Shown here: in pieces, positions 7,545 to 16,022 of the stretch
Numbering within the stretch: the stretch's first letter is position 1
How the letters are laid out: every line of letters begins with the position of its first letter
NCBI GenBank assembly: GCA_016292745.1
Contig: JAEDFO010000030.1
Coordinates: forward strand, 1-27,858
Origin: Muribaculaceae bacterium
Lineage (GTDB): Bacteria > Bacteroidota > Bacteroidia > Bacteroidales > Muribaculaceae
Reading direction: 5' to 3'
DNA: 27,858 bases
Notes under the pieces: model-generated
The model's database searches: none
What the model was told of the DNA's origin: nothing
What the model saw: only the letters and a program-made list of their open reading frames with translations
Translations under genes and position numbers: made by a program

Positions 7545-8336
7545 TTAATCGTCCGACAACAGCAACTTGGTGGCAACCAAGCGATTATTGTTGTCGCGGA
7601 TAAACTTCAAGATGGAGTCGCGCTCGTCGGACTGCGGAATGTCGAGCTGAATTCGGCGCAGGGCGTTGTCAATCGAGGTGTCGCACTGGTAGATGTGGCG
7701 ATAAGCCTTGGCGATATTGTCGATAGTGCTTTCTGCGAAGCCCTTGTTGCGCAGGATGTAGGCGTTCACGCCATAGTAAGCCACCGGATTGTGAGCCACG
7801 ATGACAAATGGCGGCACGTTGCTGTTGATACGGCAACCGCCTTTCACCATTGCCCACTTGCCGATGTTGCTGCCGCTGTGGACAATAACATTCGACGAGA
7901 GGATAACGCATTGTTCGATGTGGCTGTCGCCGGCAATCTGCACGCCGTTGCCTATTACGGCCTTCCCTTCGAGCACGGTATCGTGACCTATGTGCGACTT
8001 GGCCATGATGAAGCATTCATTGCCTATTTCGGTGCTGTGTTCCGACTTGATGCCGCGGTTGATGATAACATGCTCGCGGATAACCACGTCGTTGCCAACA
8101 TAGCAATAGGTAGGCTCGCCTTTCCATCTGAAATCCTGAGGGTCGGCACCGACTATTGCACCTTGATACACCTTCACATTGTTGCCTATGCGGCTGCCTG
8201 AAACGATGCTGGCATAAGGGTAGATTTCGCAGTTGTCGCCAATCTCCACATTTGCATCGATATGGGCAAACGGATGTACGATGACATTCTCACCGAGTTT
8301 AGCCTCTTTGCTTACGTATGCTAATTGACTAATCAT
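7545..8336 (-). CDS. LpxA-family UDP-GlcNAc acyltransferase, divergent, possible second paralogue
   Basis: 263 residues, normal LpxA length. Hexapeptide repeats of the left-handed beta-helix fill the N-terminal two thirds (IGDNCEI, IGNNVKV, IGNGVQI, and others). A helical C-terminal part follows (NPVAYYGVNAYILRNKGF...). LpxA moves a hydroxyacyl chain from ACP to O-3 of UDP-GlcNAc in the first step of lipid A synthesis. His118 in SHIGHD aligns with the catalytic His125 of E. coli LpxA, and His115 with His122. Other active-site positions differ: the AGH motif reads AGD (residue 137), and VHQF reads VHSG (153-156). The main Bacteroidetes lpxA usually lies beside an lpxC-fabZ fusion, which is absent here. 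I therefore suspect a paralogue with a changed substrate and give no gene symbol. It lies 31 nt behind the TolC-like gene and probably shares its transcript. Confidence 0.85.
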   Translation of the reverse strand: MISQLAYVSKEAKLGENVIVHPFAHIDANVEIGDNCEIYPYASIVSGSRIGNNVKVYQGAIVGADPQDFRWKGEPTYCYVGNDVVIREHVIINRGIKSEHSTEIGNECFIMAKSHIGHDTVLEGKAVIGNGVQIAGDSHIEQCVILSSNVIVHSGSNIGKWAMVKGGCRINSNVPPFVIVAHNPVAYYGVNAYILRNKGFAESTIDNIAKAYRHIYQCDTSIDNALRRIQLDIPQSDERDSILKFIRDNNNRLVATKLLLSDD

Positions 8337-8367
8337 AATGGTATGGTTTTAAAGTTAAAAAAATTGG

Positions 8368-9777
8368 TTATCTGCCACCGCCCAGCGACTGGTAGAGGTT
8401 GATTGAAGCTTGCGAGATGGCGAGCTCGTTGTTAAGCATCTGTTGCTGTGCAGCGAGCAGTTGTGTTTGTGCGGTGAGCACTTCGAGATATGTTGCAGTG
8501 GCATACTTCTGTAAGTCTTGGTTGTATTCCACGGCCTTTGCCAGGTTGGCCACTTGCTCGGTGTAGTAAGTGCGCTGCTGAGCAGTCTTGGTCATTGTTA
8601 CGTAGGCATTGCTCACCTCGGCGCAAGCATTGAGCACGGTGTACTGGAACTTGTTGAGAGCCTGTTCTTGTGCAGCTTTCGACACTTTCAGGTTCTGGAT
8701 GTTCTGGCCACGGGCAAACAGCGGCATAGTGAGGCTGCCGGCGAGATTGATGAACCATTTGCCGGGGTTCATAATCATATCGCCAACGATGTTGGTGAAA
8801 CCGCCCTGTGCTGAGAGCACCAGGCTGGGATAGAATCCCGAGCGAGCCATGTTGGTCTGATAGTATGCGGCGGCAAACGAGTGCTCGGCAGCGGCAACAT
8901 CGGGACGGCTTGCCACATACTTCATAGGTATGCCACCGTCAATGCCGGCAGTAACCACCAGCGGCTCGGCCTCGTTGTTGACGGGCCATACTGTCATCTT
9001 TTCGTTGAGAAGTAGCGACATGGTGTTGTTAGCCTCGTGTATGCTCATCTCGATGGCCGGGATAGTGGCCTGCACGCTGCAGTAGTTGGCCTGGCTTTGC
9101 ACCACAGCCACTTCGTTGTAGCGTCCGGCTTCTTTCATCTGTTTCATCATCTCAACCGACTCGCGCCAGTTCTCGGCAGTCTGCTTGAAGATGGCATACT
9201 GCTTGTTGAGTGTAACCAGTGCGTAGTATGTGTTGGCAACAGCGCCGATAATCTGTGAGCGTACGGCTTGGCGATAGGCTTCGCTCTGCAGCAACGACTG
9301 TTTGGCCTTGCGCTTGGCGTTGAGGGTCTTTCCGAAGATGTCGATTTCCCAGCTGGCAGCCAGAGGGAGCTGATAGGTCCATGTGAGTGAGGCTCCGTCG
9401 ATAAAATATTTTGAACCGGCACCGTTGGGGGCTAAAGCCAGCGAAGGGAGGTAGCTGAGCTTGGCGCCGAGCAGCTGTGCCTGAGCTATGTCGACGTTGA
9501 GCTTGGCATTCTGCAGGTCGATGTTGTTCTCTAATGCACGTTCGATATACGACTGCAGGGTGGGGTCGGTGAAGATTTGCTTCCAGTCGAGGTTGCCGAG
9601 CATGGTGCTGTCGACAGGCTCGTTCTTTATCTGGGCATATTCACCCACCACGCCTTCTTCAGGCAGGCTGTAGTTGGAGTAAATATGGCAGCTGCTCATT
9701 GCAGTGGCAAGTACCACTGCAATGACGGCCAATTTGATATATTTCATGAAATTCATCGCTTTATTATTTTGTTTCAT
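8368..9777 (-). CDS. TolC/OprM-family outer-membrane efflux lipoprotein
   Basis: 469 residues. The N-terminus is a lipoprotein signal peptide with lipobox AMSSC (Cys30 in this numbering), so the protein should be lipid-anchored in the outer membrane, as in the OprM/NodT group. The two outer-membrane efflux repeats are visible as long alpha-helical stretches (IERALENNIDLQNAKLNVDIAQAQ near residue 80; ASRPDVAAAEHSF near 290; ending LAISQASINLYQSLGGG). It forms the exit duct of the tripartite pump encoded just upstream. This start overlaps the pump gene by 14 nt. In-frame ATGs at 9756 and 9747 are alternatives that also leave a valid signal peptide; the 9756 start would give a 7-nt gap instead of an overlap. 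Confidence 0.93.
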   Translation of the reverse strand: MKQNNKAMNFMKYIKLAVIAVVLATAMSSCHIYSNYSLPEEGVVGEYAQIKNEPVDSTMLGNLDWKQIFTDPTLQSYIERALENNIDLQNAKLNVDIAQAQLLGAKLSYLPSLALAPNGAGSKYFIDGASLTWTYQLPLAASWEIDIFGKTLNAKRKAKQSLLQSEAYRQAVRSQIIGAVANTYYALVTLNKQYAIFKQTAENWRESVEMMKQMKEAGRYNEVAVVQSQANYCSVQATIPAIEMSIHEANNTMSLLLNEKMTVWPVNNEAEPLVVTAGIDGGIPMKYVASRPDVAAAEHSFAAAYYQTNMARSGFYPSLVLSAQGGFTNIVGDMIMNPGKWFINLAGSLTMPLFARGQNIQNLKVSKAAQEQALNKFQYTVLNACAEVSNAYVTMTKTAQQRTYYTEQVANLAKAVEYNQDLQKYATATYLEVLTAQTQLLAAQQQMLNNELAISQASINLYQSLGGGR

Positions 9778-12700
9778 ATTGTTCTATTTCTTTAGCCAAC
9801 TCTACAGGATCGGTATCTTTCCACTTGATAGGCTTGATACGTTCCTGAATCGACTGGAATATCACGAACAGGGTAGGCACTACAAGCACCTGGAGCACTG
9901 TACCGAAGAACATACCACCGATGGAACCGGTACCGAGGGCGTTGTTACCGTTGGCGCCTACTCCGCTGGCAAACATCAATGGCAACAGACCGATAATCAT
10001 GGCCAACGATGTCATCAGGATAGGACGCAGACGGGCCGATGCACCGGCTACTGCAGCACCTACGATACTCATGCCCTGCTTGCGGCGGTCGAGGGCAAAC
10101 TCAACGATAAGGATGGCGTTCTTGGCCAACAGACCGATGAGCATGATGAGCGCAATCTTCAGGTAGATGTTGTTGGCAATGCCGAACATCGAGGCGAAGA
10201 CGAATGTACCCATCAAACCGAGCGGGATAGAGAGCACTACGGCCAATGGAAGCACGTAGCTCTCGTAGAGGGCACTAAGGATAAGGTATACGAAAACCAG
10301 ACAGAGTATGAAGATGGTGGCAGTTGAGCCTTCGGCAGTTGAGGCCTCTTCGCGCGACAGACCTGAGAATTCGTAGCTGTAGCCCTGCGGAAGCACTTGT
10401 GCGGCAACCTCGCGGATGGCGTTGATGGCTTCACCCGAGGTGTAGTTGCTGTTAGGTGTACCGTTGACGGTGATTGAAGTAAAGAGGTTGAAACGGGTGA
10501 GCAAGTCGGGGCCATATACACGATGCAACGAAATGAAGTTGGTGATCGGAGTCATGCCACTTGGAGTGCGCACCTTGATTGAATTGAGAGTCTCGGGCGA
10601 TACACGTGTTTCGGGAGCAGCCTGGAGCATAACGCGGTAGAGCTTACCGAAACGGTTGAAGTTAGATATGTACATACCGCCGTAGTAGCCTTGAAGCACC
10701 GAAAGCACGGTTGAAGTACCGATACCGGCCTTTGTACATTTGGCAGCGTCGACGTCAATCATATATTGCGGGAATGTAGGGTTGAACGACGAATATGCCA
10801 TCTGTATTTCGGGGCGCTGGTTGAGGGCACCGAGGAATTGCTGCTCAATCTGGAAGAATTTGTTGATGTCGCCGCCGGTCTTGTCCTGGAGCTCGACAAC
10901 GAAACCGTTCGATGCACCGTAACCGGTAATCATTGGCGGAGCGAAGAACATCAGCGTACCATCTTTGATGTATTGAGCTGTGAGGCCGTAGAGCTGGCGC
11001 ACAATATTGTCGGAGCTTTCGTCTTTGCTGCGCAGCGACCAGTCCTTGAGCTTTACAATCATAGAGCCGTAGCAGTTACCCTGGCCACCGGTGAAGCTGT
11101 AACCCTGAATCATAACTCGCGATTCCACAGCAGGTATGCTGCCCACAATCGAGTCGAGCCGGGCCATAACGGCAAGGGTGTGCTCCTGCGAAGTTGCAGG
11201 CGGCATGTTGACCACAGCCATAACGGTACCGGTGTCCTCGTTAGGAACCAAGCCGGAAGGAGTGGTCGACATAAGCCAAACCAGCAGAGCGATGGCGCCG
11301 GCAACGATGGCCAGCGATATTGCCTTGGCCTTGATGAAGAAGTTCACCACGCCACGGTAGTGGCTCAGGAGGCGTTCGTAGTTTTCGTTGAATGCTACAT
11401 GGAAGCGCTTTACGAATGTCATCTTCTTGCTGGGATCGTCGCTGTGAGGCTTAAGCAAGATGGCGCACAGTGCCGGCGACAGAGTCAAGGCGTTAAGAGC
11501 GGAGATACCGATGGCGAATGCCATGGTGAGACCGAATTGCTGATAGAACACACCTTCGGTGCCGGGCATAAACGATACCGGGATAAACACGAGCATCATT
11601 ACGAGGGTAATCGAGATGATGGCGTTGCCGATTTCGCTCATGGCGTCGATAGAGGCCTGGCGCGACGATTTGTAGCCTTCGTCGAGCTTGGCATGCACCG
11701 CTTCGACCACCACTATCGCGTCGTCAACCACAATTGCGATGGCAAGCACAAGAGCGGCAAGGGTGAGGAGGTTAAGCGAGAATCCGATGGCATAAATCAG
11801 GGCGAAAGCACCAACCAGCGACACCGGAATAGCAATAGCCGGGATAAGGGTGGAGCGAAGGTCCTGAAGGAAGATGTATACCACGATAAACACGAGGATG
11901 AATGCCTCGATAAGGGTCTTGATAAGCTCGTCGATAGAAGCCTGGAGGAAGTTGTCGACATTCAACGGAATCTTGAATGCAAGGCCCGGAGGGAGGTTGC
12001 GTTCACATTCATTGACTACGTCGAGCACCTTGCCGATAAGCTCACTTGCATTTGAGCCCGGCGACTGGAACACGAGCGATGTAACACCCACGTGCCCATC
12101 TACAGTGTTCTGGAATCCGTAGGTCAATCGGCCGAGTTCCACATCGGCTACATCCTTAAGATAGAGTACGTTACCGTTGCTGTCGGCGCGCACCACGATG
12201 TTGTTGAATTCTTCAGGAGTGGCCAGACGTCCTTTGTAGCGGAGCACATACTGGAAGCTCTGGTTGCCTTGCTCGCCGAACTGACCTGGAGCGGCCTCCA
12301 CGTTCTGGTCGGCAAGAGCAGCGGTAACGTCGCTTGGCATCAGGTTGTGCTGAGCCATGACGTCGGGCTTGAGCCACACGCGCATCGAATAGTCGGCACC
12401 CATCACCATTGCATCACCCACACCGGGGATACGCTTGATTTCCGGGATGACGTTGATGTTCATGTAGTTCTCGAGGAAGTCGATAGGATACTCGTCGTTG
12501 GGCGAATACAGTGCCACGCTGACGAGCATTGAAGTTTGACGCTTCTGTGTGGTGACACCCACCTTAGTAACTTCGGCGGGAAGGAGGTTGGTGGCTTGCG
12601 ACACACGGTTCTGCACGTCGATGGCAGCCATGTCGGGGTCGTAACCTTGCTTGAAGTAAACTGTGATTTCGGCATTACCGTTGTTGGTTGCGCTCGAAGT

Positions 12701-12937
12701 CATATATGTCATGTTCAGAGCACCGTTAATCGACTCTTCAAGAGGGGCGATAACCGAGTTGAGCACGGTCTGGGCATTGGCACCGTTGTAGGTGGTCGAC
12801 ACGCTGACTGTCGGCGGTGCAATGTCAGGATATTGCTCCACAGGCAGGCTCGTCAAGCCGATGAGGCCCAGAATCACGATAAATATCGAAATAACCGTCG
12901 ATAATACCGGGCGGTTAATAAAAGTGTCTAATCTCAT
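9764..12937 (-). CDS. RND efflux pump, HAE1/AcrB type
   Basis: 1057 residues, full length for a hydrophobe/amphiphile exporter. It starts with the family signature N-terminus (MRLDTFINRPVLSTVISIFIVILG, LPVEQYPDIAPP). It has two sets of membrane segments around two large periplasmic loops. The proton-relay acids are present at Asp405-Asp406 in LAIAIVVDDAIVVVEA, and the matching lysine sits in GLLAKNAILIVEF near residue 940. It pumps substrates from the inner membrane and periplasm using the proton gradient, with the adaptor 17 nt upstream and the TolC-like duct downstream. Substrates cannot be read from the sequence; drugs, bile acids or detergents are typical of the family. No frameshift or missing domain is seen. 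Confidence 0.97.
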   Translation of the reverse strand: MRLDTFINRPVLSTVISIFIVILGLIGLTSLPVEQYPDIAPPTVSVSTTYNGANAQTVLNSVIAPLEESINGALNMTYMTSSATNNGNAEITVYFKQGYDPDMAAIDVQNRVSQATNLLPAEVTKVGVTTQKRQTSMLVSVALYSPNDEYPIDFLENYMNINVIPEIKRIPGVGDAMVMGADYSMRVWLKPDVMAQHNLMPSDVTAALADQNVEAAPGQFGEQGNQSFQYVLRYKGRLATPEEFNNIVVRADSNGNVLYLKDVADVELGRLTYGFQNTVDGHVGVTSLVFQSPGSNASELIGKVLDVVNECERNLPPGLAFKIPLNVDNFLQASIDELIKTLIEAFILVFIVVYIFLQDLRSTLIPAIAIPVSLVGAFALIYAIGFSLNLLTLAALVLAIAIVVDDAIVVVEAVHAKLDEGYKSSRQASIDAMSEIGNAIISITLVMMLVFIPVSFMPGTEGVFYQQFGLTMAFAIGISALNALTLSPALCAILLKPHSDDPSKKMTFVKRFHVAFNENYERLLSHYRGVVNFFIKAKAISLAIVAGAIALLVWLMSTTPSGLVPNEDTGTVMAVVNMPPATSQEHTLAVMARLDSIVGSIPAVESRVMIQGYSFTGGQGNCYGSMIVKLKDWSLRSKDESSDNIVRQLYGLTAQYIKDGTLMFFAPPMITGYGASNGFVVELQDKTGGDINKFFQIEQQFLGALNQRPEIQMAYSSFNPTFPQYMIDVDAAKCTKAGIGTSTVLSVLQGYYGGMYISNFNRFGKLYRVMLQAAPETRVSPETLNSIKVRTPSGMTPITNFISLHRVYGPDLLTRFNLFTSITVNGTPNSNYTSGEAINAIREVAAQVLPQGYSYEFSGLSREEASTAEGSTATIFILCLVFVYLILSALYESYVLPLAVVLSIPLGLMGTFVFASMFGIANNIYLKIALIMLIGLLAKNAILIVEFALDRRKQGMSIVGAAVAGASARLRPILMTSLAMIIGLLPLMFASGVGANGNNALGTGSIGGMFFGTVLQVLVVPTLFVIFQSIQERIKPIKWKDTDPVELAKEIEQYETK

Positions 12938-12954
12938 TGCTGTGTTTCGTTTAG

Positions 12955-14118
12955 TTATTTGTTTTCAGCGGCTTTCTCTTCGGTGGCAGCGGCCTGAGCC
13001 GGAGCAATCAGTGAGCCTTCACGCACCTTGGTGCCTACACCTTCGGTAACGATAACCTCGCCCACCTTGAGGCCTTCAGTAACTACGTAGTTGGCGCCGT
13101 CGCTGATAGGCGATACCTTGATGATTCGCGAATGAGCGATGTTTGAGTCGTTAACCACATACACGTATTTCATGTTCTGGACTTCGTAGGTGGCTTTCTG
13201 CGGAATCATCATCACGCTGTCGGTCATCTGCGGGATAAGGATGTTGCCGGTGGTTCCGCTGTGGAGCATGCCGTTGGTGTTGGCAAACAGTGCGCGCACC
13301 GAGGCAGTACCGGTTGTGACGTCGAGCACACCTGAAACGGTCGATACCTTTCCGGTGAGCGGGTAGATGTTGCCGTCGGAGAGGCGGAGTTTCACCTCAG
13401 GCATTTCCTTGATGGCTTCCTGAAGAGTGCGAGTGCCGTTGTTGGTCATCTCGATAACGTCCTTTTCGTTGAACGAGAAATAGGCGTACACCTCAGAGTT
13501 GTCGGAGATGGTGGTGAGGGGTTGCATCGACGATGGGCCGGCGAGCGAACCTTCACGGTTAGGTATTGTGCCTACGACACCGTCGGAAGGAGCCACTACA
13601 GTGGCATACGAGAGGTTCTTCTTGGCGTTGACCAACGAAGCCTGGGCCTGCTTGAGAGCGGCCTCGGCCGATTGGAGCGAAAGGAGCGAAGTCTGATACT
13701 CGTAGTCGCTGATTATATTCTTTTCAAACAGCTTGCGTTTGTTATCGGCTGTGAGCTGAGCGGTCGATACCTGAGCCTTTGCAGCGGCTACAGAAGCTTC
13801 GGCCATTCTAACGGCAGCTTCGTACTGCACGCGGTCGATTTCAAAGAGAGCCTGACCTTTTCTTACGCGTTGTCCCTCATCAACGAGTACGCGAGTGATG
13901 AATCCTGATACCTGAGGACGAATCTCGATATCGGTCTTACCTTTGATGGTGGTTGGATACACCGAATTCAATTCGGTAGAGCCAATCCCTACTGTTAATG
14001 TGGCCACTTGCTGAGCGCCACTTGCTTGCTGCGGTTTTTCACCTCCACATGAAGTGAAAAAACATAACCCAACGATTAAGCTTGAAACGCCTAATACCAG
14101 TTTCTTGGATTGTTTCAT
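12955..14118 (-). CDS. RND efflux periplasmic adaptor (membrane fusion protein)
   Basis: 387 residues of the AcrA/MexA family. A lipobox FTSC (Cys24) follows a short hydrophobic signal, so the mature protein is probably lipid-anchored at the inner membrane. A biotinyl-lipoyl-like half motif (TDIEIRPQVSGFITRVLVDEGQRVRKGQALFEID, residues ~65-98), an alpha-helical hairpin (about 100-170), the second lipoyl half (SYATVVAPSDGVVG), and the beta-barrel and proximal domains occur in the normal order. It bridges the pump and the outer-membrane duct. It is the first gene of the efflux operon. A near-perfect palindrome lies 56-84 nt upstream of its ATG over the probable promoter. Confidence 0.95.
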   Translation of the reverse strand: MKQSKKLVLGVSSLIVGLCFFTSCGGEKPQQASGAQQVATLTVGIGSTELNSVYPTTIKGKTDIEIRPQVSGFITRVLVDEGQRVRKGQALFEIDRVQYEAAVRMAEASVAAAKAQVSTAQLTADNKRKLFEKNIISDYEYQTSLLSLQSAEAALKQAQASLVNAKKNLSYATVVAPSDGVVGTIPNREGSLAGPSSMQPLTTISDNSEVYAYFSFNEKDVIEMTNNGTRTLQEAIKEMPEVKLRLSDGNIYPLTGKVSTVSGVLDVTTGTASVRALFANTNGMLHSGTTGNILIPQMTDSVMMIPQKATYEVQNMKYVYVVNDSNIAHSRIIKVSPISDGANYVVTEGLKVGEVIVTEGVGTKVREGSLIAPAQAAATEEKAAENK

Positions 14119-14173
14119 CTTTTCTTACCTGTTTAAATTATACTATTCTAATATTCTGATATATACTTTTACA

Positions 14174-14202
14174 ACGGTGCAAAATTACCTAATTTTCACC
14201 GT
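14174..14202. promoter_or_regulatory. Candidate operator palindrome over the efflux promoter
   Basis: Two 13-bp arms, ACGGTG-AAAATTA and TAATTTT-CACCGT, are separated by CC. One extra C in the left arm (14180) is the only flaw. The minus-strand word TAATTTTG (14187-14180), a -7 element match, lies inside the palindrome about 62 nt before the adaptor ATG. A protein bound here would cover the promoter, which fits a repressor of the TetR, MarR or similar class. No regulator gene is present in the window, so the ligand and protein are unknown. It lacks a T-tract, so it is not a good terminator for ispH. Confidence 0.55.
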
Positions 14203-14324
14203 ATAACACTTTACATATTAAACAAAAAACAATTGATTATTACCTTATATTTATCTGAAATTTCTTGCAGATACGAAATATTAACCAATTTTAATCAATA
14301 ATTGTTCGTTTTAAGCCGAGAACC

Positions 14325-15185
14325 TTACAATTTACTCTCTATTGCTTCCTTGATTCTGTTCATCAGCCAGCGTGGTGTGGAGGTGGCGCCGCATATCCCT
14401 ATGCTTTCTTTCCCGATAAGCTGTTCCACGTCGATTTCGCTTTCGTTGGTCACCATGAATGTGTTTGCGTTGGCCTCGCGGCACTCGGCAAACAGAATCT
14501 TGCCGTTGCTGCTCTTTTTGCCGCACACGAAAATCACTGCGTCGTGGCGGCGTGCAAATTCCTTGATTTTAGGAATTCGGTTGGCAACGGAGCGGCAAAT
14601 GGTGTCGAAACTTTCGAATCCTTGGCCGCCTTTGCGATGTGATATTTCCTTTTCTATCTCCTTGAATCCTTGCAGCGACTTTGTGGTCTGTGAATATAGT
14701 GCTATGTCGCGGCTGTAGTCGATACGGTCGAGTCCGTCGATGTTTTCCACCACCACGGCTTCGCCGTTTGTTTGTCCCACGAGACCGTTCACCTCGGCGT
14801 GGCCGAGCTTTCCGTAAATCACAATCTGGGTGTTAGGGTGTTCGGAGTCGATGTATCTGGCGTGGATTCGACGTTGCAGCTTGAGCACCACGGGGCATGT
14901 AGCGTCGATAATTTCAATGCCGTTGTCGCGGGCAATGGCATACGTTTCGGGTGGCTCGCCGTGGGCGCGCAACAGCACTTTCACGTTGTGGAGTTTGCGT
15001 AGGTCATCGTGGGTTATTGTCACGAGGCCTTTGTTCTTCAGACGCTCCACCTCATCGCTGTTGTGCACAATATCGCCCAGACAATAGAGATGTCCGCTCT
15101 TGTCGAGCTCAGCCTCGGCTTTCTGTATGGCAGTCACCACACCGAAACAGAATCCCGAATCTTCGTCAATCTCTATCGTTGCCAT
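14325..15185 (-). CDS. ispH: 4-hydroxy-3-methylbut-2-enyl diphosphate reductase
   Basis: 286 residues. IspH carries out the last step of the MEP pathway, reducing HMBPP to IPP and DMAPP. All three [4Fe-4S] cysteines are present: Cys13 (SGFCFGV), Cys97 (DATCPVV) and Cys197 (DTICRSV). The family histidines occur in DIVHNS (His41), RAHGEPP (His75) and LGHAEVNG (His129), with the catalytic glutamate Glu131 in the last motif. The SQTTKS and SSNG substrate-binding motifs are also present. The gene starts 10 nt after cmk stops, so the two are co-transcribed, an arrangement I recall as common in Bacteroidales. No terminator is visible behind it before the efflux promoter. Confidence 0.97.
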   Translation of the reverse strand: MATIEIDEDSGFCFGVVTAIQKAEAELDKSGHLYCLGDIVHNSDEVERLKNKGLVTITHDDLRKLHNVKVLLRAHGEPPETYAIARDNGIEIIDATCPVVLKLQRRIHARYIDSEHPNTQIVIYGKLGHAEVNGLVGQTNGEAVVVENIDGLDRIDYSRDIALYSQTTKSLQGFKEIEKEISHRKGGQGFESFDTICRSVANRIPKIKEFARRHDAVIFVCGKKSSNGKILFAECREANANTFMVTNESEIDVEQLIGKESIGICGATSTPRWLMNRIKEAIESKL

Positions 15186-15195
15186 GAGGAAGGTG

Positions 15196-15906
15196 TTATT
15201 GGTTTATGATTTTGTTGTAAAGACACATTAGCCAGGCGTTCTGCTGGGCAATGGTCATGTCGCTGTTGTCGAGCACATAAGCATCGTCGGCCTTTCGCAA
15301 CGGACTTTCGGCGCGTGTCATATCGAGATGGTCGCGCTCGCACACGTTGCGGTACACCTCGTCGTAGCTGGCAATCTGCCCTTTCTGCTTTAGCTCTTCG
15401 TATCGGCGATGAGCGCGGGTTTCGGCCGAGGCATCGACAAACACTTTCATTTCGGCATCGGGGAACACAGTGGTGCCTATGTCGCGTCCGTCCATCACAA
15501 TGCCTTTCGAGGCGCCCATCTGCTGTTGCTGAGCCACCATGGCACGTCTGACAAACGGCAATGCGGCAACTTTGCTCACCAGGTTCGACACCCGCATTCC
15601 GCGAATTTTGCCTTCAACGTTTCGGCCGTCGAGACACACCTCGCTGGCTCCGCTTGAAGGATTTACCTCGAAACTGATGCTGACGTTGCCTATGCGGCGT
15701 TCAAGTTCCGTTTCGTTCACGTTCCCGGAGTCGTCGATAAGGGCGTTTTCTATGCAGAACAGGGTTATGGCGCGGTACATTGCGCCGCTGTCGATGTAGG
15801 CGTATCCGATGTTACGGGCCAATACCTTTGCCATCGTGCTCTTGCCCGATGATGAGAACCCGTCGATGGCTATTGTGATTTTCTTGTTGTTACGTTCCAT
15901 TATCAT
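15196..15906 (-). CDS. cmk: Cytidylate kinase
   Basis: 236 residues, close to the family norm. It phosphorylates CMP and dCMP with ATP. The P-loop GFSSSGKST occupies residues 16-24. The CMP-binding region (YIDSGAMYRAIT) follows at about 36, and the core motif MDGRDIGTTVFPDAEMKVFVDAS lies in the middle. RAHRR and the LID segment come next (VCERDHLDMTRAESPLRKADDAYVLDNS). An in-frame ATG two codons later (15900) is an equally possible start. It is the first gene of the cmk-ispH unit and probably uses the TACTTTTG promoter element about 45 nt upstream. Confidence 0.96.
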   Translation of the reverse strand: MIMERNNKKITIAIDGFSSSGKSTMAKVLARNIGYAYIDSGAMYRAITLFCIENALIDDSGNVNETELERRIGNVSISFEVNPSSGASEVCLDGRNVEGKIRGMRVSNLVSKVAALPFVRRAMVAQQQQMGASKGIVMDGRDIGTTVFPDAEMKVFVDASAETRAHRRYEELKQKGQIASYDEVYRNVCERDHLDMTRAESPLRKADDAYVLDNSDMTIAQQNAWLMCLYNKIINQ

Positions 15907-15951
15907 TCTTGTTGCCGGTGCCTTAATGCTGAGGCATCATTGTTCGACACA

Positions 15952-15959
15952 CAAAAGTA
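15952..15959 (-). promoter_or_regulatory. Putative -7 element for cmk-ispH
   Basis: TACTTTTG on the minus strand (15959-15952) matches TAnnTTTG and lies 45 nt before the cmk ATG. No exact TTTG occurs at the expected -33 distance. A 6-bp inverted repeat, CTGCCG/CGGCAG at 15968-15998, lies between it and the end of the ABC transporter gene. Confidence 0.45.
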
Positions 15960-16022
15960 CAACATATCTGCCGAATTACCGAATTTTCGTAGCGGCAGTT
16001 ATTCACAGTGTTTTGCAATGTG

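Noticed and set aside
7295..7576. Minus-strand open frame of 93 codons
   Set aside because: It reads through the tRNA and the two terminators and overlaps the end of the LpxA-like gene; it is an accidental frame.
10766..12055. 429-codon plus-strand open frame
   Set aside because: It lies wholly opposite the RND pump gene, its translation is rich in His, Arg and Glu with no recognisable domain, and the pump frame is unmistakable.
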